DNA of 64,000 nt, taken from Mucilaginibacter sp. CSA2-8R. GTDB lineage: Bacteria; Bacteroidota; Bacteroidia; Sphingobacteriales; Sphingobacteriaceae. Below, one piece after another: positions 8,301 to 17,845 of this stretch. A program made the position numbers and the translations under genes. Location: the NCBI RefSeq assembly GCF_038806765.1, contig NZ_CP152389.1:4216001-4280000 (forward strand). Reading direction: 5' to 3'. How positions within the stretch are numbered: position 1 is the stretch's first letter; each line of letters opens with the position of its first letter. A model generated the notes under the pieces. It worked only from the letters and a program-made list of their open reading frames with translations, ran no database searches and was not told where the DNA came from.

Positions 8301-10932
8301 CCTGGCAGGCTTTTTAGTGATTGGCATTGCCGTAATTATGGCTTGTGCCGACGAACCTGACCCTTACGACTACTACACTTCCTTTTTTCATCCGGACGTT
8401 GAGGGCAAAAAAGACTATAACGCGTTTTATTTTACTGATTATCGGTTTACCTATACCAACGACGAGCCGGCAAGCGAGGCCGCCATTAATGCTACAGAGT
8501 GGGCACAGTACCTGGGTAAATCTGTAAAAACTGCTGATGTTGATGAAGTGATGTATGAAGTTGACAGCGCTGGAAAACAACGTAATATCCGCTTTCTTGC
8601 ACAGAGTAGCTCCCTGCCAGACAGCCTTGCTAACAATACATTTCTGAACACATTAAAAGACACCTCCCATTTTGCCGCCCGAAAATATTACCAGTTTGCG
8701 CTACAGGCGGAGCAAATGGGCACAGCTGGGGGCGACGCCTGGAGCCCCGCTCCTTTAGATACTGCAACACTAAAAGCGCAGGCCAATGAAGCGCTGCAAG
8801 CTGCCAACAACGAAAGTGACAGCTTTTTAAAGCTCCGTTATCTTTACCAGGCTCAAAAATTAAATCATTACGCCGAGAACTTTGAGGAAGCGAATAAAAT
8901 TTACGACGATTACCTTGTTAAAATCCCTTCGCAAAGCCACATAAAGGGCTGGGCGTTATCGCTTAAAGCCGGCGAACAGCGCCGCTTAGGCGATACTATA
9001 AGGGCAGCTTATCTTTTCGCTAAAGTATTTGTTGAGTATCCCGAACGCAGGATACAGGCTTATCGCAATTACCATTATATTAACCCACCGCTAAACGAGG
9101 TGCTTAAGCTGGCACAAACACCCCGAGAAAAAGCCAATCTATATGCTATTAAAGGCTTTGCTAACACAGAAATTGAGGTTGATGACCTAAAACGAGTATA
9201 TGAATATGCGCCTGAGTCGCCTATGGTGGGCACCTTGCTGGTTAGGGAAGTAAATAAACTGGAGCAGAATTATTTGACTCCCAAACTGGCCAACAATAAC
9301 GACCAGTTTTACAGCAGCTCGGCTAATAAATCTATAGAAAAACTAACACCGACCGCGCCTACAGCCAAATGGCCTTTGATTTTGGGAATTACTGTACTGG
9401 CTGGAGGCGCTACCCTGTTAATTTATACCCTGAAAAAAAGCACGGATAAGCGTCCCGGCAATATTGCTGCCGGTATTTTAATGATAGCAGGTGTTGCTAG
9501 CATTGGCTGGTATGCTTTGCGTCATAACAAACAACAGTTGCCTATGGGGCAAACCCTACCGCAGGGCAGTTTTTTTGTAAACCTGCCCGACAGTGTTAAA
9601 AACAAGTACAATGAGCATATAGAGAAACTACGCAGTTTTTGCATCGACCTAAGCAACGATGCCAAATATCCAGATCCGCAAATAGGTAAGGTAATTAATG
9701 CCTACCTGTATTTTATGCAAAACCGGCCAGACGACGGACTTAAAACCCTGAACGGGCTACAAAATACTACGCTCGGGCCCAAATTAACTGACCAGAAACA
9801 GATTATCAATTTGCTGCTATCGGCGCAGCGCCTCAAACAGATAAAAGCGGTTGATGAAGCTGCGCTTTTACCATCATTACAATGGCTGCAAAGCAAAATG
9901 GAGGCTGGTTTAAAACCTAAACAAGACTATTATGTGACATCGCCTGATGATGATAACCATTTTGGCATAACCGCGCGTAACTTTTATATCTATGTGCTGG
10001 CACCCGCTTACCTGCGGCAGGGCGACACGGCTAAAGCTGCTTTAGCTTTGTTAAAAAGCAATAATGGCTATGCATCCAATCAAGGCGGTTACCTTGACGA
10101 AAAACTACCTGACTTTTGGTTTAACTTTGTGCATTCTAATCACCTGCAGCAAATCATCAAATGGAAACAACAGCCGCAAACTGATCGCTACCTGTCGTTT
10201 TTGAGTGCTGATTTAAAATCTGTTGATAGTGATAAGCTTTATGATTTGTTAGGCACTATCGAACTGCGTGAACATCACTACTCAGAAGCGGCCCTGGCCT
10301 TTCAACGTATAAAAAGCAATAAAGAAAGAAATGCCAATTACAATGGCGAAAGTTATTATGACGATGGCCCCAGCTACCAGGGCGACCCTTTTTATGCAGG
10401 CATCAACGACTATCCTAAATCTCTTACTGGCAAGCGCTACACCAAACTCACCTTCGCCCAAAAAATGGCTGCTTTAGAAGCTCAATTAAAAGCAGCTCCC
10501 CAAAATGCAGGCGTTTGCTATCAGATGGCGAATGCCTTGTACAATACCTCTACCTATGGTAACTCTTGGGGATTGATTAGCTACCAATGGTCGTCTACGG
10601 ATTTTGGCCGAAAACCGATGTATTACTTTGACGCTGATTACATTGAAACCAACCGCGCCAAACAATACTATTTAAAGGCTCGGGAGTTAAGCACTGACCC
10701 GGAACTGAAGGCCCGGTGTACCTTTATGGCCGCAAAATGCGAACAAAAACAGCATGAGGCACCATCTTACCTGAACAATTACGACGATTACGAAAAGCAG
10801 CGCGAAGCGTATTTAGCCTCACTCAAAACCAACAGCTATTACAAAGAAATGCAGCAGTACAAATCAACCGCGTTTTACAAGCAGGCGGGCAACGAGTGCA
10901 GTTATTTGAGTGATTTTATTAAAAGTCATTAG
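8263..10932 (+). CDS. Large TPR-like envelope protein of unknown function
   Basis: The 889-aa product begins with a charged, hydrophobic signal ending VIMAC (possible lipid-anchored Cys), followed by a DEPDPYDYY stretch. Two predicted membrane helices lie in the middle (around 370-390 and 400-416). The flanking regions are rich in helical repeats of TPR type (for example YLYQAQKLNHYAENFEEANKIYDDYL and the C-terminal AKQYYLKARELSTDPELKARCTFMAAKCEQ). The ATG lies inside the preceding lipoprotein gene (38-bp overlap). It looks like a scaffold or assembly protein; no specific function can be given. Confidence 0.75.
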   Translation: MKHWKKLLIYSVSLAGFLVIGIAVIMACADEPDPYDYYTSFFHPDVEGKKDYNAFYFTDYRFTYTNDEPASEAAINATEWAQYLGKSVKTADVDEVMYEVDSAGKQRNIRFLAQSSSLPDSLANNTFLNTLKDTSHFAARKYYQFALQAEQMGTAGGDAWSPAPLDTATLKAQANEALQAANNESDSFLKLRYLYQAQKLNHYAENFEEANKIYDDYLVKIPSQSHIKGWALSLKAGEQRRLGDTIRAAYLFAKVFVEYPERRIQAYRNYHYINPPLNEVLKLAQTPREKANLYAIKGFANTEIEVDDLKRVYEYAPESPMVGTLLVREVNKLEQNYLTPKLANNNDQFYSSSANKSIEKLTPTAPTAKWPLILGITVLAGGATLLIYTLKKSTDKRPGNIAAGILMIAGVASIGWYALRHNKQQLPMGQTLPQGSFFVNLPDSVKNKYNEHIEKLRSFCIDLSNDAKYPDPQIGKVINAYLYFMQNRPDDGLKTLNGLQNTTLGPKLTDQKQIINLLLSAQRLKQIKAVDEAALLPSLQWLQSKMEAGLKPKQDYYVTSPDDDNHFGITARNFYIYVLAPAYLRQGDTAKAALALLKSNNGYASNQGGYLDEKLPDFWFNFVHSNHLQQIIKWKQQPQTDRYLSFLSADLKSVDSDKLYDLLGTIELREHHYSEAALAFQRIKSNKERNANYNGESYYDDGPSYQGDPFYAGINDYPKSLTGKRYTKLTFAQKMAALEAQLKAAPQNAGVCYQMANALYNTSTYGNSWGLISYQWSSTDFGRKPMYYFDADYIETNRAKQYYLKARELSTDPELKARCTFMAAKCEQKQHEAPSYLNNYDDYEKQREAYLASLKTNSYYKEMQQYKSTAFYKQAGNECSYLSDFIKSH

Positions 10933-11134
10933 CAAGCAATGGTTATCGCCATCTAAATCAACAGCCTAATCATTGTAAAATGCAAATCAAAAAAGCGGTG
11001 TATTATTTTTAAAGCGGATTTTTTACCTTCGGTAAAACCCCATAGGTTACAGATCAATTGCCGACTCACATCGTCTTTACCGTTTAATGCAGTCGCTCTA
11101 CATTCAATGATCGACAAGGGTGACGATTAATAGC

Positions 11135-11938
11135 TCAAAATAAACTGCTTTGCTCCAACGTCGAATCGTCAGCACCGTATTCGGGCAATTTTCCTCCCCA
11201 ATCGTGTGGGGCATCTTTGCCTTTTCCATCGGGTTGTGCTTTTGAGCCACGGATTGAAAAGACCGGGTAATGCACTAAATCGTTGGATGGAATACAGTAA
11301 TGGAAAATCTCATCCATATCATCGTCTCCTAAGTCATCCAACACCCAAGCTTGCTCCATCTCTTTAGTTAAAAAGAGCGGCATCCGATGTTTATGCTCGC
11401 CATCATTATGTATCCACATCATTTTTTGATTGGCCTCGCGCGTTAGCATAGTAAATGAAGCAAAATTATAAGCCTCGCCTGTTTGCGGATCAATTTCTTT
11501 ACTCACCTGGTACAGTGCCGGGATATAAAATTGCTCGCGGCCGGCAATACTAACGTGATACGGAATTTTATTTTTAAAGCCTTTTACTTTACGATGCTCA
11601 AAGATGCCCGTTGCCGGGATAAGGCAGCGATTATTGCGGAGCTTATGCCAATATGATGTTTTATCTTCAATAACCCGTTCAGACCGTGCGTTGACGTAAT
11701 TTCGTCGTTGTACCTGCCGTTCACGCAGGTCGGTTACAAAAGTAGGCACCACACCCCAACTCATATTTGCTAAGGCCAGCATCTGGCGGTTAACTACAAT
11801 GGGGTGTGCAGGCATGGCCTCGCAGGTTACATGTACCATATCTGTAAACTGATTTGCCAGGCCGGGAGCCAGTTTTATGCCCTCAAAATCCCTGATGACC
11901 ATTTCAATATCCGAATGAAAGCTAATATCTCTGCACAT
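11135..11938 (-). CDS. yedK: SRAP-domain protein (YedK/HMCES), abasic-site DNA-protein crosslinker
   Basis: The 267-aa protein begins MCRDISF; after Met removal Cys2 forms a thiazolidine crosslink with abasic sites in single-stranded DNA, protecting replication forks. Other active-site residues are present: Asn83 in NARSE (83-87), Glu114 (GIFEHRK, a variant of the usual YEW motif) and His184 before RMPLFL. The length is slightly above the usual 220-240 aa, the excess being an acidic C-terminal tail. It follows the 166-aa gene upstream by 5 bp, so the two are co-transcribed. Confidence 0.93.
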   Translation of the reverse strand: MCRDISFHSDIEMVIRDFEGIKLAPGLANQFTDMVHVTCEAMPAHPIVVNRQMLALANMSWGVVPTFVTDLRERQVQRRNYVNARSERVIEDKTSYWHKLRNNRCLIPATGIFEHRKVKGFKNKIPYHVSIAGREQFYIPALYQVSKEIDPQTGEAYNFASFTMLTREANQKMMWIHNDGEHKHRMPLFLTKEMEQAWVLDDLGDDDMDEIFHYCIPSNDLVHYPVFSIRGSKAQPDGKGKDAPHDWGGKLPEYGADDSTLEQSSLF

Positions 11939-11943
11939 AAATT

Positions 11944-12444
11944 CTATTTAATCATGTCATAAAAAAGAGCGGTGTGGCTCTGAGCACCGGAAGTAATGTC
12001 GGCTTTAACACGCCCATATTCAACATATATACGTACGTGGTAACTGCCTTGCTTTTTCATCCGGATATTATAAATATAAGCTGACACACCATTTACATAA
12101 GCCTTCTGCAGTTTTCTTTCGTGTTTTGTGTCTATAGTACCTGCAAAAAACAAGCGGTTACCTGAGTTAATTTGCAGCAGCTTAACCATATTTTGGTATT
12201 GCGTACTGTTTAGCAAATTAAGGACTTTACCTTCGGTTGGTTTTAATTCCTGCCCATGTAAAAGAGCATCGTGTTCATGCTCATAAGCAGACATTAAAAA
12301 TGCTTTTTGCATAGTTTGCCCCGGCCACTGAAAACGCTGAACAACTACATGGGGCTTTTGCATAACAATTAGTTTACGAAGTGCAACCTCATCAACTTTC
12401 ATAAACGGATTATAAAACAATGAATCAATCATTTGCTCAGTCAT
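11944..12444 (-). CDS. Hypothetical protein co-transcribed with SRAP gene
   Basis: The 166-aa soluble protein has no signal peptide. The N-terminal half is helical (FLMSAYEHEHDALLHGQEL) and the C-terminal half looks beta-rich, with alternating basic residues (YNIRMKKQGSYHVRIYVEYGRVKAD) that could contact nucleic acid. I do not recognise the family. The 5-bp spacing to the SRAP gene suggests a shared role in DNA damage handling; this is inference. Confidence 0.7.
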   Translation of the reverse strand: MTEQMIDSLFYNPFMKVDEVALRKLIVMQKPHVVVQRFQWPGQTMQKAFLMSAYEHEHDALLHGQELKPTEGKVLNLLNSTQYQNMVKLLQINSGNRLFFAGTIDTKHERKLQKAYVNGVSAYIYNIRMKKQGSYHVRIYVEYGRVKADITSGAQSHTALFYDMIK

Positions 12445-12473
12445 CTAAAACAATAAATAAAGATAGCAAAACA

Positions 12474-12486
12474 CTAATAATATTAG
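12474..12486. promoter_or_regulatory. Small perfect palindrome upstream of SRAP operon
   Basis: CTAATAATATTAG is a 6-1-6 perfect palindrome 30 bp before the first ATG of the operon. It could be an operator, but its AT-rich sequence makes chance occurrence quite possible. Confidence 0.3.
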
Positions 12487-12663
12487 CATTCAATTAAGCT
12501 AATTTATATCAGCCGCTGCGTAATTTTTCTTTAGATGAGCCAGTTGATGCAGGAAAGGCTGAGTTAACAGGAAACAGCTATAAAAAGGTTCTGTTTACAA
12601 AGGCACTGCTTACGATACTCATAGTTAAGCTGCTGTGCTCATGGGCGCGTTAGTAAATTATTT

Positions 12664-13548
12664 TTAAACATCGGTCAACTTCCGCTCCAGATATTGCTTT
12701 TTAAACTCGGCGGGTGTGGTGTTTTTGATACGAACAAAGTAGCGGTAAAAGTTGGAGACATTGCCGAAACCGCAATCGTAACAAATGGCATTGATAGACA
12801 GGTTATCCTCAACCAGCAGGCGGCAGGCGTTGCTGATCCTGATTTCCATCAAAAAATCATGGAACGACTTATTGGTCATCATTTTAAAATACCGGCAAAA
12901 AGAGGTAACGCTTAAACTGGCTACCTCGGCCATTTCTTCGAGCGGCAAAGGCCGTTTAAAATGGCCCATCGTATGGGCATAAATCTTGTTCAGCCGTACA
13001 GATTCGGCCTCGTTAGACCGGTGAAAATTGGAAGAGGCAGCAATGTAGTTCAGTTCGAAACTTTGCGAAAGAATGTGCAAAATTTCGAGCAGTGTTAAAA
13101 TGCGGTACATGCCGCTTTCTTCAACCGCCTTCAACATTTTTTCATGAACTATTGCTTTAGTCTTTCCGGTAACTAATAAACCACGTTTGGCTTTCTCGAA
13201 CAGCAAGCGTATTTGCAGCGCCTCCGGGATTGAAAAAAACTCTTTACCTAAAAAATCAGGCAAAAACTGTATTACAATGGCTGCCGTGCTATCCTCACGT
13301 ATACCCAGGGTTTTGCTATCATTGCACCGCCAGGTATGCGGCAAGTTCTGTCCTAATAAAACCAGTTCATCGTCCTGAAAGTTGCTGATACTATCGCCAA
13401 TAAAACGTACCCCCTGCCCTTTAATGATGTAATGCAGCTCAAGCTCCGGATGGTAATGCCATAGCCGGCCAAAATTTGGCTGTACCCGCAGATTAGCACT
13501 CAGTGAGCTTTGGTCATTATTGGTAATCTTATAAAAATGCGGCTTCAT
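12664..13548 (-). CDS. AraC-family transcriptional regulator
   Basis: The 294-aa protein has an N-terminal cupin sensor (WHYHPELELHYIIKGQG, about 30-50) and a C-terminal pair of helix-turn-helix motifs (about 190-290, with PLEEMAEVASLSVTSFCRYFK and INAICYDCGFGNVSNFYRYF). Such proteins activate carbohydrate genes on binding a small ligand. It is transcribed divergently from the DUF3748 gene across a 372-bp gap, so that gene or its own promoter is a likely target. The ligand is unknown. Confidence 0.92.
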   Translation of the reverse strand: MKPHFYKITNNDQSSLSANLRVQPNFGRLWHYHPELELHYIIKGQGVRFIGDSISNFQDDELVLLGQNLPHTWRCNDSKTLGIREDSTAAIVIQFLPDFLGKEFFSIPEALQIRLLFEKAKRGLLVTGKTKAIVHEKMLKAVEESGMYRILTLLEILHILSQSFELNYIAASSNFHRSNEAESVRLNKIYAHTMGHFKRPLPLEEMAEVASLSVTSFCRYFKMMTNKSFHDFLMEIRISNACRLLVEDNLSINAICYDCGFGNVSNFYRYFVRIKNTTPAEFKKQYLERKLTDV

Positions 13549-13920
13549 AACCTAAGTTTTCGGCAAATAATATGGTCTGTTTGGTTTATTGAGAAGTTTA
13601 AGTTACCTAACCATGATAATATCTGCAAATGCCTGATTAGCTGTATGTGGTTCTGCCCAAGCCCAATTATAAATAAGAATATTTTCCAAATCACTATAAA
13701 TCAGTTTTTAAAAATAATTTACAACACAAACAAGTGAAAAACCTAAGAGTACAGCGATGATATTTGGATAATAACGTATAATAGATGGATAAAAAACGAT
13801 AAGTCTGGTATCAGCACAGCATATATTTTTAGCAACCTGCATCATATAATATATTACAGCTTAAGCCATACAGCTATAGGTCACTGTATTACTTTCACCT
13901 TAATATCTATCTTAAAACCT
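13549..13920. other. Divergent intergenic region between AraC regulator and DUF3748 gene
   Basis: This 372-bp AT-rich region must hold both divergent promoters. I see no clean TAnnTTTG box, no long inverted repeat and no credible small gene. Confidence 0.5.
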
Positions 13921-15228
13921 ATGTTGATCCACGAGCGGCAGCTCACCTCATCACCCAAAGGCCATTGCTTGCATAATACACAAGTGTTTTGCGATGATGA
14001 TACCCTGATTGTTTACGATACCCGTAACGACGACGCTCAAATTCAGACCACCGGCTCGGTAGAAATGGTTAACGTACAAACCGGCGAGGAAACTTTGGTG
14101 TATCAAGTACCTTACCAAACTAAATACGGCCCAGGCGCAGGTGCTGCAAGTTTTTCGCCAAAGCACAAAAGCATCATATTTTTGAGGGGATTGCTCAATT
14201 GCAACCAGCAGCAGCCCTATGCATTTAACCGCCGAACAGGCATTAAAGTAGATGTTTCGCGGCTAAATGCGGCCGAAAATCTGGATGCCCGTAATATTGC
14301 AGAGCCGCTGGTTCCGGGTGCGTTAAGGGGAGGTACCCACGCACACCAATGGAGCGCCAACGGCCGTTGGATAAGTTATACTTACAACGATTATTTATTG
14401 GATGAATTGAGCAACCAGCAGCCTGATCTAAAGTTTAACCGGTCGGTTGGAATCATGATCCCCGATTACCCGGTTAAAGTTACCCTGCCTAACGACTCCG
14501 AAAATTTTTCGGGTAGCATGTTCTCGGTGCTGATTTCAGAAATTAATGCCAATGCACAGCCCAATACTGATGAAATTTTTGCTGCGGTAGACGAATGCTG
14601 GATAGGTAACAATGGCTACAAAACCATAAATGGCAATCGCCAACATAAAGCTATTGCCTTTCAGGGCTGCCTGTATGATAAATCGGGAAATGAAAAGAAA
14701 GAGGTTTACATTGCCGATTTGCCCGAACAGTTTTCTCATGATGAATTGCTGCAAACTGCTGGTAGCCTTACCTCACCACCGTTAGTCCCTCAATCTGTAA
14801 ATCAGCGGCGCTTAACTTATACACAACACGGCGTTTGCGGCCCAAGGCATTGGTTAAGGTCAAATGCAGAGGGCACGCTAATAGCCTTTCTGTCGCACGA
14901 TGACAATAAAGTGGTACAGGTTTTTGGTGTTTCGCCGCAAGGTGGGCAGCCTCATCAATTCAGCAAACTACAGGCAGGTGTATCGGGGCCATTCAATATT
15001 TCGCCGGATGGTAAGCACATCGCCTGTTTATCCGACAACAACGTGTGGCTCATTAATATTAAAACCGGCCAGGCAGAGCAGGCCACCTTTCATTACGCCG
15101 ATGATAAAGCCGTAGGTAGTGTAATCTGGAGCAATAAGGGAGATTTGCTGGCTTATAACCGCTATACTAAGCATAGTAACGGTAACGCGTATTTACAAAT
15201 ATTTATACTGGAATTGAACAATCAATAA
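13921..15228 (+). CDS. DUF3748 (YidR-like) beta-propeller protein
   Basis: The 435-aa product resembles Escherichia coli YidR and TolB-like propellers. Repeated WD/PD40-style blades are visible (for example WSANGRWISYTYND, ISPDGKHIACLSDNNVWLINIKTG and IWSNKGDLLAYNRYT), plus a conserved RGGTHAHQWS motif in the middle. No signal peptide is seen. The family has no established biochemical role; it may bind a protein or oligosaccharide. The divergent AraC gene probably regulates it. Confidence 0.85.
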   Translation: MLIHERQLTSSPKGHCLHNTQVFCDDDTLIVYDTRNDDAQIQTTGSVEMVNVQTGEETLVYQVPYQTKYGPGAGAASFSPKHKSIIFLRGLLNCNQQQPYAFNRRTGIKVDVSRLNAAENLDARNIAEPLVPGALRGGTHAHQWSANGRWISYTYNDYLLDELSNQQPDLKFNRSVGIMIPDYPVKVTLPNDSENFSGSMFSVLISEINANAQPNTDEIFAAVDECWIGNNGYKTINGNRQHKAIAFQGCLYDKSGNEKKEVYIADLPEQFSHDELLQTAGSLTSPPLVPQSVNQRRLTYTQHGVCGPRHWLRSNAEGTLIAFLSHDDNKVVQVFGVSPQGGQPHQFSKLQAGVSGPFNISPDGKHIACLSDNNVWLINIKTGQAEQATFHYADDKAVGSVIWSNKGDLLAYNRYTKHSNGNAYLQIFILELNNQ

Positions 15229-15290
15229 CATTCGTATATCCGGCGTTTACCGGCCATTGCTTTTGCGTATTCTCCGCGAGTATATATCAC

Positions 15291-15321
15291 AAAAAAGGCC
15301 GGGGAAACTCCACCCCGGCCT
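15291..15321 (-). terminator. Intrinsic terminator of sialidase-like gene
   Basis: AGGCCGGGG (15296-15304) pairs perfectly with CCCCGGCCT (15313-15321) around eight bases, and on the minus strand runs into six Ts. It separates the convergent DUF3748 and sialidase-like genes and may work in both directions. Confidence 0.85.
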
Positions 15322-15352
15322 ACCACAAACTATCAATTAACTAAACAACAAC

Positions 15353-16396
15353 TCATTTTTTATCGGGCTCAATCACCACGTGCTTAATATTTTTCCTGTC
15401 GTACGTGTACGTGATATGCACCAGGCCATCAGCCGTTTGAATAATAGCCGGGTAGCTAAACTCCTCCCTGGTACCATTTTCGAGCACTACTACATCCTCC
15501 CACGCCTTACCATCTTTAGAAGCAGCCACCCGCAGCTTAGAACGTCCGTTAAACCAGTCTTTGCCCGGTACATCCGGGTTATAAACAATCAGGAAGCTAC
15601 CATCCTTCAGCGTAACTGCATCCGTACCGGAGTTAGGATTTAACAGTGTGGTTTTTGACAGCGGCGACCAGGTTTTGCCATTATCGCCCGACCACGACTG
15701 CACCACCGTACCTTGTTTACTGCGGCAAAGTATCTGCAACTTATTTTTACCATGAAACAAAACGCTGGGCTGTATCACATCAAACTTCGAACTTGTATCA
15801 ACGGATACAGCTTTCCAGTTTTTTAAATTGCGGTCGGCTAATTCCATCTGTACTTTCCAATGGCCGTTAGGCAACTCGATGCTCGATGGGCAAAGGATAT
15901 TACCGTTGCTCAGGATGACAGGCTTATTTTTGATAGGACCTAATATACCGTCGGGCAGGCGCGTTGATGCCGACCAGGTTAAACCGTTATTATCCGAGGT
16001 TTTATACATTCCCCACCACTCGCGCGGATTGGGTCCTACCTTGTAAAACAATACTAACTGATTGTGCTTCTGCCTTAAAAAAACAGGGTTCCAACAGGGA
16101 TACTGTTCGGCTCTGGTGGTTTTACCATCGGCAATAGTTGTTGGATTTACTTTACCATCAGTTCCAATTTTGCCACTCCAAATTACTACATCATTTTTAC
16201 CCTCCTGCGAGCCGCCAAAGCAGGCCAGTAGCAGGTCGCCTTTTTGTGTTTGTACAAGGGTTGACGCATGGCAGTTTTTGAAAGGCGGTTGCTCAAACAC
16301 CAGGGTTTCGCTTACCTTTTTCCATTGGGTTTGTGCCTGTACGTGGCACCAGCCCAATGATAACAGCACAACGGATAAAATACTTTTTTTAAACAT
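15353..16396 (-). CDS. Secreted sialidase-superfamily (BNR/Asp-box) glycosidase-like protein
   Basis: The 347-aa protein has a signal peptide (1-21, cleavage after VQA) and a six-bladed-type propeller. Asp boxes are visible (TSDNNGLTW, SGDNGKTW, SKDGKAW). The opening CHASTLVQTQKGDLLLACFGGSQEG and the PVILSNGNILCPSS and SYPAIIQTADGLVHITYTYDR segments are those of the widespread BNR_2 family, which includes exo-acting glycosidases whose substrate is often not sialic acid. It lies 12 bp downstream of a broken susD remnant, so it was the distal gene of a former polysaccharide utilisation locus. Substrate unknown. Confidence 0.85.
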   Translation of the reverse strand: MFKKSILSVVLLSLGWCHVQAQTQWKKVSETLVFEQPPFKNCHASTLVQTQKGDLLLACFGGSQEGKNDVVIWSGKIGTDGKVNPTTIADGKTTRAEQYPCWNPVFLRQKHNQLVLFYKVGPNPREWWGMYKTSDNNGLTWSASTRLPDGILGPIKNKPVILSNGNILCPSSIELPNGHWKVQMELADRNLKNWKAVSVDTSSKFDVIQPSVLFHGKNKLQILCRSKQGTVVQSWSGDNGKTWSPLSKTTLLNPNSGTDAVTLKDGSFLIVYNPDVPGKDWFNGRSKLRVAASKDGKAWEDVVVLENGTREEFSYPAIIQTADGLVHITYTYDRKNIKHVVIEPDKK

Positions 16397-16408
16397 CAGG
16401 ATAATATA

Positions 16409-17179
16409 TTAGTAACCCGGATTTTGATCCAGTTTGGCACCAAAGTTAGCATCAATTGCCGATTGCGGAATTGGATAAAGCTCATGAAAACTTTGTATCG
16501 TGGCTTTTACATCAGTCCGGGTCTGGTATTTCTTGGTACGTTCAACCAGCTTACCTAATCTGCTCAGTGTCATGCGGCGGCGCTCTTCAGTAATCAGTTC
16601 GCGGGCACGCTCATCTAAAATATAATCGATGTTTACGTCACTGGCCGAAATAGGTTTTGCATTAGAGCGTGTTCTAACGGCATTAATATCAGCAGCGGCG
16701 TTGGCTAAGTTACCCTGGCCTAAGTATGCTTCGGCACGTAATAAATAGGTTTCGGCTAAACGGTAAATCATAAAGTCTTTACCGGTACCGCCGCTGGTTG
16801 GGTCGCCGTTAAAAGGCTTACCTTCTACTTTGCGCAGGTAAGGGTACACATTACGCATGGTATCTTCTTGCGTGGTACGCTTTTCAACCTGTTTGCCAAA
16901 GAATGAAGTAGCGGTGTTATTGTAATAAAAAGTACGGCGAATGTTATATTTAGAATTACGGATATCATTTTAAGAATTATCTTTCCATAAATCGTAAAGA
17001 TACCAGGTGGTTGGCCGGCTGTAAGCCACGCCCCTGCCCAAACTATCCGTAATTGACATACCGCTTTTACTATCCGGTGCCAGCAAGTTCCATAATGCAG
17101 GCGTCCATCCCCTAATTAGGTTATTACTGCCCAGCAAATTGCAGATAACGTTCTTGGAAGCGCACAAGATTAAGCTATC
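16409..17179 (-). pseudogene. susD/ragB remnant, 5'-truncated with an in-frame stop
   Basis: The minus-strand frame from 17179 to 16409 encodes the C-terminal half of a RagB/SusD glycan-binding lipoprotein: a RGWTPALWNLLAPDSKSG region, RPTTWYLYDLWKDNS, then NDIRNSKYNIRRTFYYN, the RLAETYLLRAEAYLGQG helix and the terminal PIPQSAIDAN...LDQNPGY. A TAA at 16970-16972 interrupts it between DNS and NDI, and homology continues in the same frame on both sides, so this is a nonsense change. No start codon, signal peptide or N-terminal half exists; the frame closes at a stop at 17180. The partner susC is absent. A short product from the ATG at 16858 would be non-functional. Confidence 0.85.
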
Positions 17180-17251
17180 TTATATCACCCCAATTATTTT
17201 TCTTTATCAGTATTCAGCGATGCAGATATTCGCCGCTGTCGGATATTTTAG

Positions 17252-17590
17252 TCAAGCTTTCCTTACAAACTCGGACTTAAGAGCCATGGCGCCAAAGCCG
17301 TCAATTTTGCAATCAATATTGTGATCACCTTCAACCAACCGGATATTTTTCACTTTGGTTCCGGATTTGATATCTTGCGATGAGCCTTTAACCGGCAGGT
17401 TTTTAATCACAATTACGCTGTCGCCATCTAATAAAATATTCCCGTTACTGTCTTTTACCACTAATGAACCGGTAGCATGATAACTATCGTCCGGATTCCA
17501 CTCGTAACCACACTCAGGGCATACCAGTAGATCATCCATCTCATAAGTATATGCTGATTTACATTCGGGGCAGGGTGCAAGTTCGGCCAT
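17252..17590 (-). CDS. yjdM: YjdM/PhnA-type zinc-ribbon protein
   Basis: Starting at the ATG at 17590 the product is 112 aa, beginning MAELAPCPECKSAYTYE with a four-Cys zinc ribbon (CPEC...CPEC) and a beta-barrel C-terminal domain (VKDSNGNILLDGDSV, KNIRLVEGDHNIDCKIDGFG). This matches the PhnA/YjdM family at full length. Despite the old alkylphosphonate name the function is not established. In-frame codons extending to 17659 are less likely as the start. The gene abuts the truncated end of the susD remnant. Confidence 0.92.
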   Translation of the reverse strand: MAELAPCPECKSAYTYEMDDLLVCPECGYEWNPDDSYHATGSLVVKDSNGNILLDGDSVIVIKNLPVKGSSQDIKSGTKVKNIRLVEGDHNIDCKIDGFGAMALKSEFVRKA

Positions 17591-17845
17591 AGTATTCTGT
17601 GTGTGGCGCAAATATAAAAAATTAACAAGCAATCCTTCATTTACCCGTATGGTCGGCATGCGTTGTTATACAGCAAGCATTTTCATGCTGCCCTGCTATC
17701 TGTATCAAAATATTGCAAAGTAAGTGTCTACACAACACTAAGAATATCTATCTTTAGCGGCATAATACTTAGCTATTAGTGCAACAGCAATTTTTGCGTT
17801 GCTGTTGCTGAGACTTTGCAGATTTTATAAGAGTATATTTATATA

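Noticed and set aside
11021..11037. TTTTACC/GGTAAAA hairpin upstream of the SRAP region
   Set aside because: Short AT-rich stem with a three-base loop, almost 90 bp after the TPR gene and without a T-tract; probably chance.
13510..13737. Small ORF in the AraC/DUF3748 intergenic region
   Set aside because: It overlaps the AraC start on the opposite strand, lacks family features and has low-complexity composition.
17120..17160. A second frameshift in the susD remnant
   Set aside because: An alternative frame gives LQFAGQ just before the homologous region, but the main frame is also plausible to 17179, so a frameshift cannot be claimed.
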